Positions 15,520 to 24,387 of a stretch of DNA of 33,666 bases are shown piece after piece. The stretch's first letter is position 1, and the number at the start of each line of letters is the position of its first letter. The notes below the pieces were generated by a model. That model had not been told where the DNA came from. It made no database searches and saw only the letters and a list, made by a program, of their open reading frames with translations. The DNA is taken from NCBI GenBank assembly GCA_036172345.1, contig JASFBB010000353.1, positions 1 through 33,666 on the forward strand, in the 5' to 3' direction. The position numbers were made by a program, and so were the translations under genes. The stretch comes from NAK82 sp036172345. Lineage in GTDB: Bacteria; Chloroflexota; Anaerolineae; 4572-78; NAK82.

Positions 15520-17160
15520 CTACATCTCTAAAATAGCCCGAGCTGCGTCGTCCTGGACGTCAGTCATAAAGGGAATGCCAGTTTCCCGTTCAGTCTCTCG
15601 ATTGGCCGAGAAGATATCCTGGCGGGAGATCTCCGAAACGGAGAATTTCCTGACCCCGGCCAGCAGCTGTTGCAGACCGGCCGCCAGCTTGTCTGCCAGT
15701 GTCCACAGGGCAATGGCACCGTAGGGGATGTTCTTCATCTCCTCAGCACCGACCTTGGTGCGCACATCGTGATAACCAGCGAAAATTTCCTCCGGTTGCG
15801 TCCCAAATTCCACCATATTGGGTGGTAATGCATCCCAATTACCATGGACTCGCTCTCGCACATCGGGATTGAGTGCCCCTTCGATGTTGGACCCCAAGAA
15901 AGCAGGGATCATCAGCGCACGCCCCATGCAGACCAGTTTTGCGTAAGGAGCGCCCAGAGCAAGCGCCTTGAAAATATGATCCTCGCGCGCCAGGCCACCC
16001 GCGAAGGCGAGATCCACCACGCGATGCCCTTTGCCTGCCAGGATGGCTGCATATTCATATGCCTTGGCGTGCAAGAAGATCGATGGCACGCCCCAGTGTT
16101 CCATCATGTTCCAAGGGCTCATGCCGGTGCCACCGCCCGAGCCGTCGATGGTGAGCAGGTCTAGCTGGGCCTCCGTGGCAAACTTGAGCGCCATAGCGAG
16201 GGCTTCCATGCCATACGAACCGGTTTTGAGGGTGATGCGTTGATATCCCAATCGGCGCAAGTAGGCGATCTGTTCCATAAAAGCATCTCGCACCGCATTG
16301 GCATTGCTCAGCTCGGTATAGCCCAGACGACTATGACGAGCGAAGGAACGAATAGCACCGTGACGAAATGCCTCCTGTACCTCTGGTTTATCCGGATCCG
16401 GGTCGATTAGATAACCACGCTTCTTGAGAAAGCGCGCATACTCGATATTCGTGACCTGGATTTCACCGCCAATGTCCTTGGCACCTTGTCCCCACTTCAG
16501 TTCAATGACAGCATACTCGCCATAACGTTCGATCACATACTCCGCCACCCCGTTGCGTGTGTCCTCAACGTTCATCTGCACGAGGATGGCGCCGTAACCG
16601 TCGAAATAGCGCAGATAGGTCTGTACGCGCCGATCCAGCTCAGGCGATCGGATAACGCGACCATTTTTGATCTCAGCCTGCTGATCAACACCCACAACGT
16701 TTTCTCCGACAACGATGGGGATGCCTACCAATGCAGCACCGATAGCTAGCGGGTCCCAATATTTAGCTGCGACAAAGGTGGAACCCAACGCTCCGGTCAT
16801 TAGAGGGATACGGCACTTCGTCTTGACCTGCTGCCCAAATTCCGTCTCAAGCTGCACATTGGGGAAAATACAGTCCTCCGGCGAGTTGGATAGTCCAGGA
16901 GGCAATCCCACTGCGCCATAGTTATAGCCTTGAATGCGCAGCGCGTTATAATTGACCCCTACGTGAGTAAGGTTGCGGCTGCCTGCTGTGACGTGCCCAA
17001 AGCTGCGTGGGTAGAGCAGGTTACGACCCCGTAGGCTGGCCAACCACGTCTCGCACCGCCCCTTGCAATCTGAACGGCACAACGTGCACAGACCGGATTC
17101 CGTAGCATCACCGCGATTGTTGGTTCCCAACACATCGTTAGATTTTGGCCATTGGATCAT
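15520..17160 (-). CDS. Stand-alone FMN-binding glutamate-synthase-like protein
   Basis: A 546-residue protein homologous to the FMN synthase domain of GltB, without amidotransferase or beta-helix domains. Residues 25-36 hold a four-cysteine motif C-x2-C-x3-C-x3-C that could bind a metal or Fe-S cluster. The flavin barrel shows IPLMTGALGST, VVGENVVGVDQQAEI, VIELKWGQGAKDIGGEIQ, LTIDGSGGGTGMSPW and VDLAFAGGLARED. After the last conserved strand, where GltB carries its 3Fe-4S cysteines and CPVGIATQ, this protein has CMGRALMIPAFLGSNIEG, so the cysteine triad is missing. The start ATG at 17160 has GAGGAGGG upstream. It lies 108 bases ahead of gltB and is probably in the same operon. A role in glutamate metabolism is likely, but it need not be a glutamate synthase. 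Confidence 0.85.
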   Translation of the reverse strand: MIQWPKSNDVLGTNNRGDATESGLCTLCRSDCKGRCETWLASLRGRNLLYPRSFGHVTAGSRNLTHVGVNYNALRIQGYNYGAVGLPPGLSNSPEDCIFPNVQLETEFGQQVKTKCRIPLMTGALGSTFVAAKYWDPLAIGAALVGIPIVVGENVVGVDQQAEIKNGRVIRSPELDRRVQTYLRYFDGYGAILVQMNVEDTRNGVAEYVIERYGEYAVIELKWGQGAKDIGGEIQVTNIEYARFLKKRGYLIDPDPDKPEVQEAFRHGAIRSFARHSRLGYTELSNANAVRDAFMEQIAYLRRLGYQRITLKTGSYGMEALAMALKFATEAQLDLLTIDGSGGGTGMSPWNMMEHWGVPSIFLHAKAYEYAAILAGKGHRVVDLAFAGGLAREDHIFKALALGAPYAKLVCMGRALMIPAFLGSNIEGALNPDVRERVHGNWDALPPNMVEFGTQPEEIFAGYHDVRTKVGAEEMKNIPYGAIALWTLADKLAAGLQQLLAGVRKFSVSEISRQDIFSANRETERETGIPFMTDVQDDAARAILEM

Positions 17161-17342
17161 TGTGGGTACCCTCCTCTGCTACCTAGAATTAAAATGTTTT
17201 TGTGTATGTAATCAGGCCCATACTGTTTACGAAGCTCAGATCCGTAATTATGAAAATATGATATAACCTCATACCTTCATGCTCGCTTGTGGTCCTAGGG
17301 AGATTAACCGGAACACCGACTTATATGTTTGGAGTGGTTGCT

Positions 17343-17420
17343 CGCCTTTGAGGAGATCCATGCGGAGGGATGGTCTCCCGTATGAACGGGACATGCTTAC
17401 CCCCACGCTTGCGTTAGGCG
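17343..17420 (-). ncRNA. Candidate structured leader RNA upstream of the FMN glutamate-synthase-like gene
   Basis: On the minus strand, CGCCT (17420-17416) can pair with AGGCG (17347-17343) and encloses two possible hairpins. One is TCCCG-TTCATA-CGGGA (17391-17376). The other is a bulged 9-pair stem GGAGACCAT with ATGG(a)TCTCC (17378-17352). The two share bases 17376-17378, so they compete, as in RNA switches. The element lies in a 391-base gene-free region, about 180 bases before the 17160 start, and just after a promoter-like sequence. It matches no riboswitch consensus I can recall, including the glutamine and FMN riboswitches. No terminator was seen after it. Confidence 0.4.
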
Positions 17421-17423
17421 CTA

Positions 17424-17451
17424 ATACTATTGAAAAATGGGACTAAGTCAA
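17424..17451 (-). promoter_or_regulatory. Candidate promoter of the FMN-GltS-like / gltBD operon
   Basis: Minus strand: TTGACT at 17451-17446, then TAGTAT at 17429-17424 after 16 bases, or TATTAG at 17426-17421 after 19 bases. The predicted start falls at about 17417-17414, at the outer stem of the candidate structured RNA, so part of that stem could lie before the first transcribed base. It is the best promoter-like sequence I found in this 391-base gap. Confidence 0.4.
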
Positions 17452-17551
17452 ATCTATGTGAAGCTGCATACAAGATGTGTCAGAGGAGTGCACTTGGGCA
17501 TTTGATGTCCACTCGCTGTAGAGCACTCCGCGGAGTATAACAGGGTGGAGA

Positions 17552-20500
17552 TTAGCCCAATAGCCGACGAACCAGGTCCTGAACATTGGTGGTGTGATGC
17601 AACAGATCTTGACGCAGCTGCGCAAAGTTGTTGCCGTAGCCCAATCGACGTGCCAGGAAAGCGAACTCTTCGCTATCGGCTGGTGGTACAGTGAGGTCAC
17701 GGGCATTTCCGCGTACCACGCGCAACGCGTTGATAAGCCGCCGCAGAAAGATGAGCGCTTCGCGTAAGCGTGTATATTGCTCAGTGGAAAGAATACCGGC
17801 GTCTTTTAGAGCGTTCAAAGCACGGCCGGTGTTGGTTTCGCGCAGAGCAGGATTGTCCGCTCCGTGATTGATTTGCAACGCTTGCACGAGGTATTCAAGG
17901 TCGACCAATCCACCTGGACTAAACTTGGCGTTGAGTGTGCCCCCGGTCACTAGATGTCGTATTTGCCGTTCGCGCATCGCGCGCATCGCAGTCACGTCGA
18001 ACGGCTCACCGTGGTACACATATGCATCGCGCAATGTGATGATTTCCTGGGCCAAGGCAGGATCACCGAAGAGCGGGCGCAGCTTCACCAATGCCTGTCG
18101 CTCATAGGCCCATGCCTCCCCATCCGGCGCAAAATAGCGTCGGAATGCCTCCAAAGGCACTGCCATGCTCCCATGTTTACCATACGGCCGCAGCTGCAAG
18201 TCTATGTGAAATGTCCCCTCGCGACGGGCGCTGATTGTGGCAACAAATAACTGCACCAGTCGTTCGTAGTACTCTGCTGTGCTGATGAATTGCGGCCCAG
18301 ACGTCTGACCACTGCCCTGGAATATAAACATCAGCTCAATATCTGAGGCAAAGCCCAATTCTCGCCCTCCGAGTTTGCCCAGAGCGCACACGCACAGCTG
18401 GGCCAGCTGCCCGTCCACACGTAGTGGCACACCGAAACGTGCACGCAGTTCATCCTCGCATAGTTGGACGGCAGCTTCGACCACCACTTCGGCCAGATCG
18501 CTCAATTCCGAGGAAAACTGCCCGAACTCGGTGATATGCCCCAAGATATGGCGCATATCCACGCGAAACATTTCGCGGTCCTTGAAGGCGTTAAGTGCCT
18601 CTCGGCGCGCGGCGTAGTCGGAGACAGCCTTTAGTTCGCGATGGAGCATCTCACGCAGCTGTTCCCGTGAACGTGCTGTTGTCAAGGCATCCACGTTGCG
18701 CACTACTGGGAACAAGTTGGCATACTGCATCCGCAGGAAATCGTCCCACAGGAATTCGCTCACTCCCAACAACCGCGCTAACGCATCCAACACATCATGG
18801 CGTTCCAGCGAGGCAAGTTCATCCGGCCAGTTGGGACGCATAAACAGCTGGGCGAGAAATTCCCGAAAGTGGAGCAAGGCTGTCTTCGGATCAGGTGAGC
18901 GGGGCAACAGGTGGGTGAAATGTTTGATCAACACAGTGGCAGCACGCAGCTCACGCTGTTTCTCGGGTGTGGTGATTTTCTGCCCATACTCATCGGTTAC
19001 ATATAGTATGTCACGCACACGATTGCCCACCGAGGAGACTATCACTCGTGCAATGTAAATGCGATTGAGTGCCAGCGCGTTAGAAAACTCATAGAGGAAT
19101 CCTGGTGTATCAGATGTCTCAATTGTGAGGACGGTGTAGCGTGAGGAGCTCGTGTTGTCGATTTCAATCTCCACCGGATATAACGTGGGAGCCATCGCGT
19201 CGGTATCACGCATTATTGCCGCGGCACGCTTCGCTAGCTCACCACGCGCTTTGCGGCGTTCCCCAGCTCGCATCATGCGCAGCAGAGCCGCTAAATCGTC
19301 CCGGTACCTGTTCCATAGCTCAGGACCACCGTCACCGCGCATGGGTTCAACGGTGAACACATCCACTATCTTCTTGGGGGTATCTGAGCGTTGTTCGGGC
19401 AAGAGCGTTTTCCCTGTCGGATACTCATCCGGCAGAGGTTCATAGGTGAAGACATACCCATCCAGGATGCTAAAGCCGTAGACAAAGAGAAGACCGCAGA
19501 TAAGCGACAGCTCACCGGGATAGTCGTACGCTACTATCGTGACACGCCAACGCCCCTGTTCTATGGGTTGCACATCAATCTCGACCAAATTTTCATCACT
19601 CAGCATCTCGGCTAAAGCTGCATGTCGCGCGATCTCCGCCCGGTTGAAGACGTTGCTATATGAGACATCCATACGGGCCACATGGCGGTCCACATCGCCT
19701 GCCGATCCCGTTGTGCAAAATGGTCGCGATGCTCTCATATGTTCCCCTTCCAAGAACTCCTGATAAACGCGCCGGATTGCTGCGCTATGTTGTTCGTAAC
19801 GCAACAAGAATTGTGCACCTGCCTTCTCCCCACTGAAGCCCAGTCGCTTCGCGAGATACTGCAAAGCTTTAGCATCACGAGGCAATGTAGAAGTCTGGCG
19901 GTATTCCATAATTTGCAGGTAATGTTCTATTGTGCGCAGAAAGATATACCCGTTTGCGAGCACGCAGTGGTCTTCGGCACTCAGTAATCCGGCCGCAGCA
20001 AGACGGTGCAAAGCTTTCAGCGTGTTAGAGCAGTAAAGATGAGGCTGGCTCGAGCCATAAGCTAGCTGGAGATACTGGGTCACGAACTCAACATCTCGGA
20101 TCGAGCCGACCCCTAGCTTAACCTCACCCCATCCACGATCTTGGGCGCGCAAAAATGCTTCGGTGCGTTGCTTCATAGTGTGGATGTCAATACACAAGCC
20201 ACGCGAGTTCCCGATCTCAAGCAAGATCTCATCAGCCTGAGATAGGAACGCTGCACCGACTTGTTCATCGCCTGCTACAAAGCGCGCCTTTAACAACGCC
20301 TGTTTCTCCCATGCATGGGCATATTGGTGCATATAATTTACATATCCACGCAGCGATGAAACCAGTAGGCCGCTCCTACCCCATGGGCGCAGTCGCATAT
20401 CCACCCGATAGAGGAACCCATCCATTGTTACGCGAGAAAGTACGTCGATTAAACGTTCACCCAGTCGCTGGTGAGCGGAAGGATCTCCATCTGTCACAAA

Positions 20501-21187
20501 GAGCAAATCGATGTCCGAGCTATAGTTGAGCTCCTCGCCGCCCAACTTGCCCAGGCCAATCACTGCAAAACCACCGGATGACATGCCTGTTTGCTCGGCA
20601 GCCAGCTCCAAGCTGATACGCACTAGAGAGTCGGCGAGACGAGAGAGCTGACTGGTGATCGAAGGCAAATCCAAAAGAGCAAACATATCGCTGGCGCCGA
20701 TGCGTAACAGCTCACGACGTTGATAACGGCGCAGTGCGTTTAATTTATCTTCTATGGTAGGCTGAGTGTCGAGCAGAACGCGGGCCTCGTGATATAGCTG
20801 CTCTCGATCCTTGGAACGCGCCAGGTAACGGCGCTCCATAAGCTGCCAAAAATACTCCGGGTGACGTAGCAGGATCTCGGTGAGGAACTGACTGCCTGCA
20901 AACAGGGTTGCTAATATTTCCATCGGACGCGGCGTAGCAGCCAGAGCATCCCAAAGCGCCCGTTGCTCAGTTGCCGTTGCAATGAAACGTTCCAGATTAA
21001 CTAACACTCGGTCAGGATCCGCAGAAGTGGAGAGCGCGGCACTCAAATGAGAGAGCGCGCGGAACACCACCTCGCGATCATCGCACGTCAGGAGAGTACG
21101 CTCCAAGGCGTGATATGCAGCCTTCGGGTTGGCAAATGCGATTGTGCTTAGTGCCTGTTGGCACATCTCATTGGCTAAAGGATTCAT
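17552..21187 (-). CDS. glnE: Glutamine synthetase adenylyltransferase (GlnE) with an inserted tandem ACT region
   Basis: A 1211-residue protein, about 260 longer than E. coli GlnE. The family adds and removes AMP on glutamine synthetase. The N-terminal nucleotidyltransferase domain has GLGKLGGEELNYSSDIDLLF at 211-230 with D225 and D227. The C-terminal one has ALGKLGGRELGFASDIELMF at 935-954, where the second acidic residue is E951 instead of the usual Asp. Between them, roughly 490-770, lie two ACT-like units, WRVTIVAYDYPGELSLICGL near 547 and YTVLTIETSDTPGFLYEFSN near 684 with DILYVTDEYGQKIT. These look like the C-terminal ACT pair of GlnD. The start ATG at 21187 has a weak ribosome-binding site. 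It is upstream of the glutamate synthase genes on the same strand, but a 391-base gap separates them. Confidence 0.92.
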   Translation of the reverse strand: MNPLANEMCQQALSTIAFANPKAAYHALERTLLTCDDREVVFRALSHLSAALSTSADPDRVLVNLERFIATATEQRALWDALAATPRPMEILATLFAGSQFLTEILLRHPEYFWQLMERRYLARSKDREQLYHEARVLLDTQPTIEDKLNALRRYQRRELLRIGASDMFALLDLPSITSQLSRLADSLVRISLELAAEQTGMSSGGFAVIGLGKLGGEELNYSSDIDLLFVTDGDPSAHQRLGERLIDVLSRVTMDGFLYRVDMRLRPWGRSGLLVSSLRGYVNYMHQYAHAWEKQALLKARFVAGDEQVGAAFLSQADEILLEIGNSRGLCIDIHTMKQRTEAFLRAQDRGWGEVKLGVGSIRDVEFVTQYLQLAYGSSQPHLYCSNTLKALHRLAAAGLLSAEDHCVLANGYIFLRTIEHYLQIMEYRQTSTLPRDAKALQYLAKRLGFSGEKAGAQFLLRYEQHSAAIRRVYQEFLEGEHMRASRPFCTTGSAGDVDRHVARMDVSYSNVFNRAEIARHAALAEMLSDENLVEIDVQPIEQGRWRVTIVAYDYPGELSLICGLLFVYGFSILDGYVFTYEPLPDEYPTGKTLLPEQRSDTPKKIVDVFTVEPMRGDGGPELWNRYRDDLAALLRMMRAGERRKARGELAKRAAAIMRDTDAMAPTLYPVEIEIDNTSSSRYTVLTIETSDTPGFLYEFSNALALNRIYIARVIVSSVGNRVRDILYVTDEYGQKITTPEKQRELRAATVLIKHFTHLLPRSPDPKTALLHFREFLAQLFMRPNWPDELASLERHDVLDALARLLGVSEFLWDDFLRMQYANLFPVVRNVDALTTARSREQLREMLHRELKAVSDYAARREALNAFKDREMFRVDMRHILGHITEFGQFSSELSDLAEVVVEAAVQLCEDELRARFGVPLRVDGQLAQLCVCALGKLGGRELGFASDIELMFIFQGSGQTSGPQFISTAEYYERLVQLFVATISARREGTFHIDLQLRPYGKHGSMAVPLEAFRRYFAPDGEAWAYERQALVKLRPLFGDPALAQEIITLRDAYVYHGEPFDVTAMRAMRERQIRHLVTGGTLNAKFSPGGLVDLEYLVQALQINHGADNPALRETNTGRALNALKDAGILSTEQYTRLREALIFLRRLINALRVVRGNARDLTVPPADSEEFAFLARRLGYGNNFAQLRQDLLHHTTNVQDLVRRLLG

Positions 21188-21286
21188 TAGAGCAGCATGT
21201 CCCTGGTTGCAGAACTTGGTTGCCCTCTTTACAAGACGTAGGACACTCGCGTGTAAAAAAGTGGTTTCGATGCATTAGCAATATAT

Positions 21287-21316
21287 AGTATACACTGATT
21301 TTCAATCTTTTGACTA
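21287..21316 (-). promoter_or_regulatory. Candidate glnE promoter
   Basis: Minus strand: TAGTCA at 21316-21311, 18-base spacer, TATACT at 21292-21287 preceded directly by TG. The leader would be about 95 bases. The -35 match is weak. This 325-base region between divergent genes holds no reading frame I believe in; it carries this promoter and the one at 21462. Confidence 0.4.
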
Positions 21317-21461
21317 TGCGCTGCAGGAGATTGACGATATGGTGCCGTTGATTTGATGGCATAATGAAAAGTGTCTGGTTCATCTTCCCTGCTGGCCCAT
21401 CCCTCCCGCAGAAACTCGAAATAGCTGAGGATCTCTTTCAAACCTCTCATTTTTAAATCGC

Positions 21462-21490
21462 TTGTCAGGGGGTTATCTCTGCATTACAAT
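21462..21490 (+). promoter_or_regulatory. Promoter of the VanW-family gene
   Basis: -35 TTGTCA at 21462-21467, 17-base spacer, -10 TACAAT at 21485-21490; each hexamer matches at five of six positions. The predicted start near 21497 leaves a short leader containing AGGGATAGG before the ATG at 21513. Confidence 0.75.
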
Positions 21491-21512
21491 CTCGCTGTGT
21501 TAGGGATAGGCG

Positions 21513-23369
21513 ATGAACAAGTTACAAGAACATACGATTGAGATATCCTATCAAGCACGACCACTTGCACGTCGTGCCAGATTCGCTCCCACGTTGCTTC
21601 AGGCGTTTGCGGCGGGACTGATTGTTCTATCCAGCTTGTTGGTGGCAGTCTTCTTAGCCATCGTGTTGTATCAGATAGTGTTCTTGGAGCGCATTTTTAT
21701 TGGCGTGCGTGTGCTGGGAGTTGAGCTAGGCGGTATGACGCGATCCCAGGCACTTGCTGCTCTGGCAGCACGCAGTGATAGCTACCTGAATTTTCCCGTG
21801 GTGCTTCGCTACGATGGGAAAACCTGGATCGCCTCAGCGCGCCAGGCAGGTGCTATCCTGGATATCTCTCGGGCAGTCACCGATGCCTACGCATTTGGAC
21901 GCCAAGGCGATTTAATAGGTAACATCTTGGAACAGCTAGGAGCATTGCTTTTGGGGGCTGAGGTGGATCCGGTGATCCGCTACGACAGTGGCCCAGCTAA
22001 TGCATTGCTCGTTGAGATTGCTCGCCAGATCGATCGTCCAGCACGCGATGCCGAGCTCATTATCCAACCGGATTTAACCGTGTTGGCCTTGCCAGCGCAG
22101 GATGGTCTCTCTGTGGATCTCGATGCGACGCGTTATCTGGTTCATCAGCGTGCGCTCTCGCGCGATCTGACGCCGGTGGAGCTAGTTGTGCACAAAATAT
22201 TGCCGACGATTATCGAGGTCGAATCAGCGTACCAGATTGTTCACACCCTTCTGAGTGCACCTCTGGTGCTTAGTGTCACGTTACCGGAGCACCGAATCGA
22301 ACGTGTTATCCCTCCTGATAAGCTGTTATCCATGTTGATCATTCGGGAGGAAGTAAATCAGAACGGCACAGGTTATGTTGTGGTAAACCTCGATCTAGAT
22401 AAATGGAAATCCTATCTGGAGGAGTTCGCCAACGAAGTGAACCGCGCCCCTATAGATGCGCGCTTTCAGATTGATCTCCAGAATGGCGCTGTTTCCGTAT
22501 TGCGGCCAAGCCAAGAAGGCTATCAGTTGGATATAGAACAGTCCCTGGCACTCATCTTTGAGTTGGCTGATCGCCCGAACCATCATCTTGAGCTACCGGT
22601 GCATGTGATATCCCCAACAGTGCGCTCGGATGCGGTTAACGAGCTACGTTTCACGGATGTTGTGGCTGAGGCGACTACAACTTTTAAGGGTTCATCAGAA
22701 GCCCGCGTTCGCAACATCCAGGCGGCGACGAGCAAGCTTCATGGCATTGTGGTGCCGCCAGGTGCTCTCTTTTCGTTCAACGAGCACTTGGGGCCAATTA
22801 TAGCTGCAGAAGGATATGAACGTTCTTTAATTATTTGGGGGGATCGCACGGCAGTAGGTATCGGAGGGGGCATCTGCCAGGTATCCACCACCCTTTTCCG
22901 TGCGGCTTTCTTCGGTGGTTTTGAGATTGTCGAGCGCTGGGCACACGGTTACCGCGTCAGCTGGTACGAGATAGAATTTGGGCCCGGCCTGGATGCCACC
23001 ATATATGCTCCCGATATAGATTTCAAGTTTCGCAACGATACCGAGCATTTTCTCCTCATCCAGAGCTACGTGGATCAAGAGGCTGGCACCCTGACATTCC
23101 GTTTTTATGGAACACCTACCGACCGTCAGGTCGCCGTGGAAGGTCCGCTGATAGATGAAGTAACCAGTCCAGGAGCACCCGAATATCAGCAGGATCCTAC
23201 CCTACCTAAAGGCACGATGAAACAGGTCGAGTGGCCCAAAGAGGGTGCTAAGGTCACGGTCAGACGTACTGTCACGCAAAATGGTCTCATTATTCATCAG
23301 GATGAGTTTGTGAGTCGTTATCGCCCGTGGCGTGCTGTCTATTTAGTGGGCACCGGTGAAGGTGGGTAA
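21513..23369 (+). CDS. VanW-family membrane-anchored protein with peptidoglycan-binding-like repeats
   Basis: A 618-residue envelope protein. A basic N-terminus of about 28 residues precedes one hydrophobic anchor (LLQAFAAGLIVLSSLLVAVFLAIVLYQI region, about 28-56), so the rest is probably extracellular. Residues 60-390 hold two related modules, one beginning GVRVLGVELGGMTRSQALAAL, that resemble PG_binding_4 domains. The VanW domain follows at about 400-530 with RVRNIQAATSKLHGIVVPPG, LFSFNEHLGP, GIGGGICQVSTTLFRAAFFGG and IVERWAHGYRV. The C-terminal 60 residues are proline-rich and end with a G5-like VTVRRTVTQNGLI. VanW occurs in some vancomycin-resistance clusters, but no van genes are present here and its biochemical role is unknown. 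It may be cotranscribed with holB, 33 bases downstream. Confidence 0.88.
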   Translation: MNKLQEHTIEISYQARPLARRARFAPTLLQAFAAGLIVLSSLLVAVFLAIVLYQIVFLERIFIGVRVLGVELGGMTRSQALAALAARSDSYLNFPVVLRYDGKTWIASARQAGAILDISRAVTDAYAFGRQGDLIGNILEQLGALLLGAEVDPVIRYDSGPANALLVEIARQIDRPARDAELIIQPDLTVLALPAQDGLSVDLDATRYLVHQRALSRDLTPVELVVHKILPTIIEVESAYQIVHTLLSAPLVLSVTLPEHRIERVIPPDKLLSMLIIREEVNQNGTGYVVVNLDLDKWKSYLEEFANEVNRAPIDARFQIDLQNGAVSVLRPSQEGYQLDIEQSLALIFELADRPNHHLELPVHVISPTVRSDAVNELRFTDVVAEATTTFKGSSEARVRNIQAATSKLHGIVVPPGALFSFNEHLGPIIAAEGYERSLIIWGDRTAVGIGGGICQVSTTLFRAAFFGGFEIVERWAHGYRVSWYEIEFGPGLDATIYAPDIDFKFRNDTEHFLLIQSYVDQEAGTLTFRFYGTPTDRQVAVEGPLIDEVTSPGAPEYQQDPTLPKGTMKQVEWPKEGAKVTVRRTVTQNGLIIHQDEFVSRYRPWRAVYLVGTGEGG

Positions 23370-23402
23370 AAATCAGGCCTTTCTTGATCATATGAGTGGC
23401 GT

Positions 23403-24380
23403 ATGAACGCTTTGATCGGTCATGAATGGGCGCTTCAGTTACTGTTGAACGGGTGGAAGGCCGGTCGCTTATCCCATGCAACGCTTCTCTTGTGTCCACC
23501 CAATATTGGTAAGACAACGCTGGCACGTGTGTTCGCGCAGGCGCTACAATGTGCTGCTCCTACCCCCATGCCGTGCGAGGTGTGTTTGTCCTGTCGTCGG
23601 GTGATAACAGGCACTCATCCCGATGTGCGCATCTTGGACGCCCCTGGAGAGCCCATCAAGATTGAGCAGGTGCGCGAGCTGCAACACGAGCTCGCCCTGT
23701 TACCTTATGAGGGACAATGGCGGGTGGCGATTCTCTCGGAATTCGAGCGAGCCACCCCTGAAGCCGCGAACGCCTTACTTAAAACATTGGAAGAGCCTCC
23801 TAGCTACGTTGTGCTGCTGTTGACCGCGACGCGGGTAGATCAATTGCTGCCTACGATTATCTCTCGTTGCCAGCTTTTGTGGTTGCGTCCTCTCGCAATT
23901 AATCAGGTGCGACAAGCGTTGATCTCTCAATGGGGTGTCGATCCCTCTTCGGCGGAGCTGTTGGCCCACCTATCCGGAGGACGTATCGGCTGGGCTGTAA
24001 ATGCTTTCCAGGATCGTGAGGTCTTGGCACGGCGGGAGGAATTCCTGGAACAGATATCCAACCTGATGAACCAGAATCGCGTGCACCGCTTGGCGTATGC
24101 TGCTGCGTTCAGCCGTAACCCCAAGCTCTTGGGAGAAACTCTTATGCTATGGAGTAGCTGGTGGCACGACATCTTGTTGTTGAAATCAGGAGCCAAAGTC
24201 CCACTGTGCAACATCGATCGAGTAGAGCGTTTGCAAGAGCAAGCACAGTGCGTTACACTGGAGCAAGCGCGCCGTATGGTGGAGCAGATTGAGTTTGTGA
24301 TGCAGTGTATCGAGCAGAATGTCAATACGCGGCTGGCAATTGAGGTATTGTTGCTTAGCTGGCCACGGGTAGAAGGATAG
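23403..24380 (+). CDS. holB: DNA polymerase III delta' subunit
   Basis: A 325-residue clamp-loader subunit. Seen: IGHEWALQLLLNGWKAGRLSH at the N-terminus, a degenerate Walker A CPPNIGKTTL at 31-40 (first glycine replaced by cysteine), zinc-binding C50, C58, C61 and C64, the EFERATPEAANALLKTLEEP segment in place of Walker B, and the IISRC motif. These match delta' proteins, which belong to the AAA+ clamp loader but do not need to hydrolyse ATP. The ATG at 23403 has only a weak GAGTGG ribosome-binding site. It is followed after seven bases by ricT, the same order (holB-ricT) as in Bacillus subtilis, which supports both calls. Confidence 0.93.
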   Translation: MNALIGHEWALQLLLNGWKAGRLSHATLLLCPPNIGKTTLARVFAQALQCAAPTPMPCEVCLSCRRVITGTHPDVRILDAPGEPIKIEQVRELQHELALLPYEGQWRVAILSEFERATPEAANALLKTLEEPPSYVVLLLTATRVDQLLPTIISRCQLLWLRPLAINQVRQALISQWGVDPSSAELLAHLSGGRIGWAVNAFQDREVLARREEFLEQISNLMNQNRVHRLAYAAAFSRNPKLLGETLMLWSSWWHDILLLKSGAKVPLCNIDRVERLQEQAQCVTLEQARRMVEQIEFVMQCIEQNVNTRLAIEVLLLSWPRVEG

Positions 24381-24387
24381 AAGTTAT

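Noticed and set aside
17343..17420. The structured RNA read in the plus direction, or as a tRNA
   Set aside because: No plus-strand promoter was seen, and transcription would run into the convergent end of glnE. The TTCATA loop is not a proper tRNA T-loop and no acceptor or anticodon arms fit.
21513..23369. Vancomycin-resistance locus
   Set aside because: Only a VanW-domain protein is present; no vanHAX, vanY or VanRS genes accompany it, and VanW domains are common in ordinary envelope proteins.
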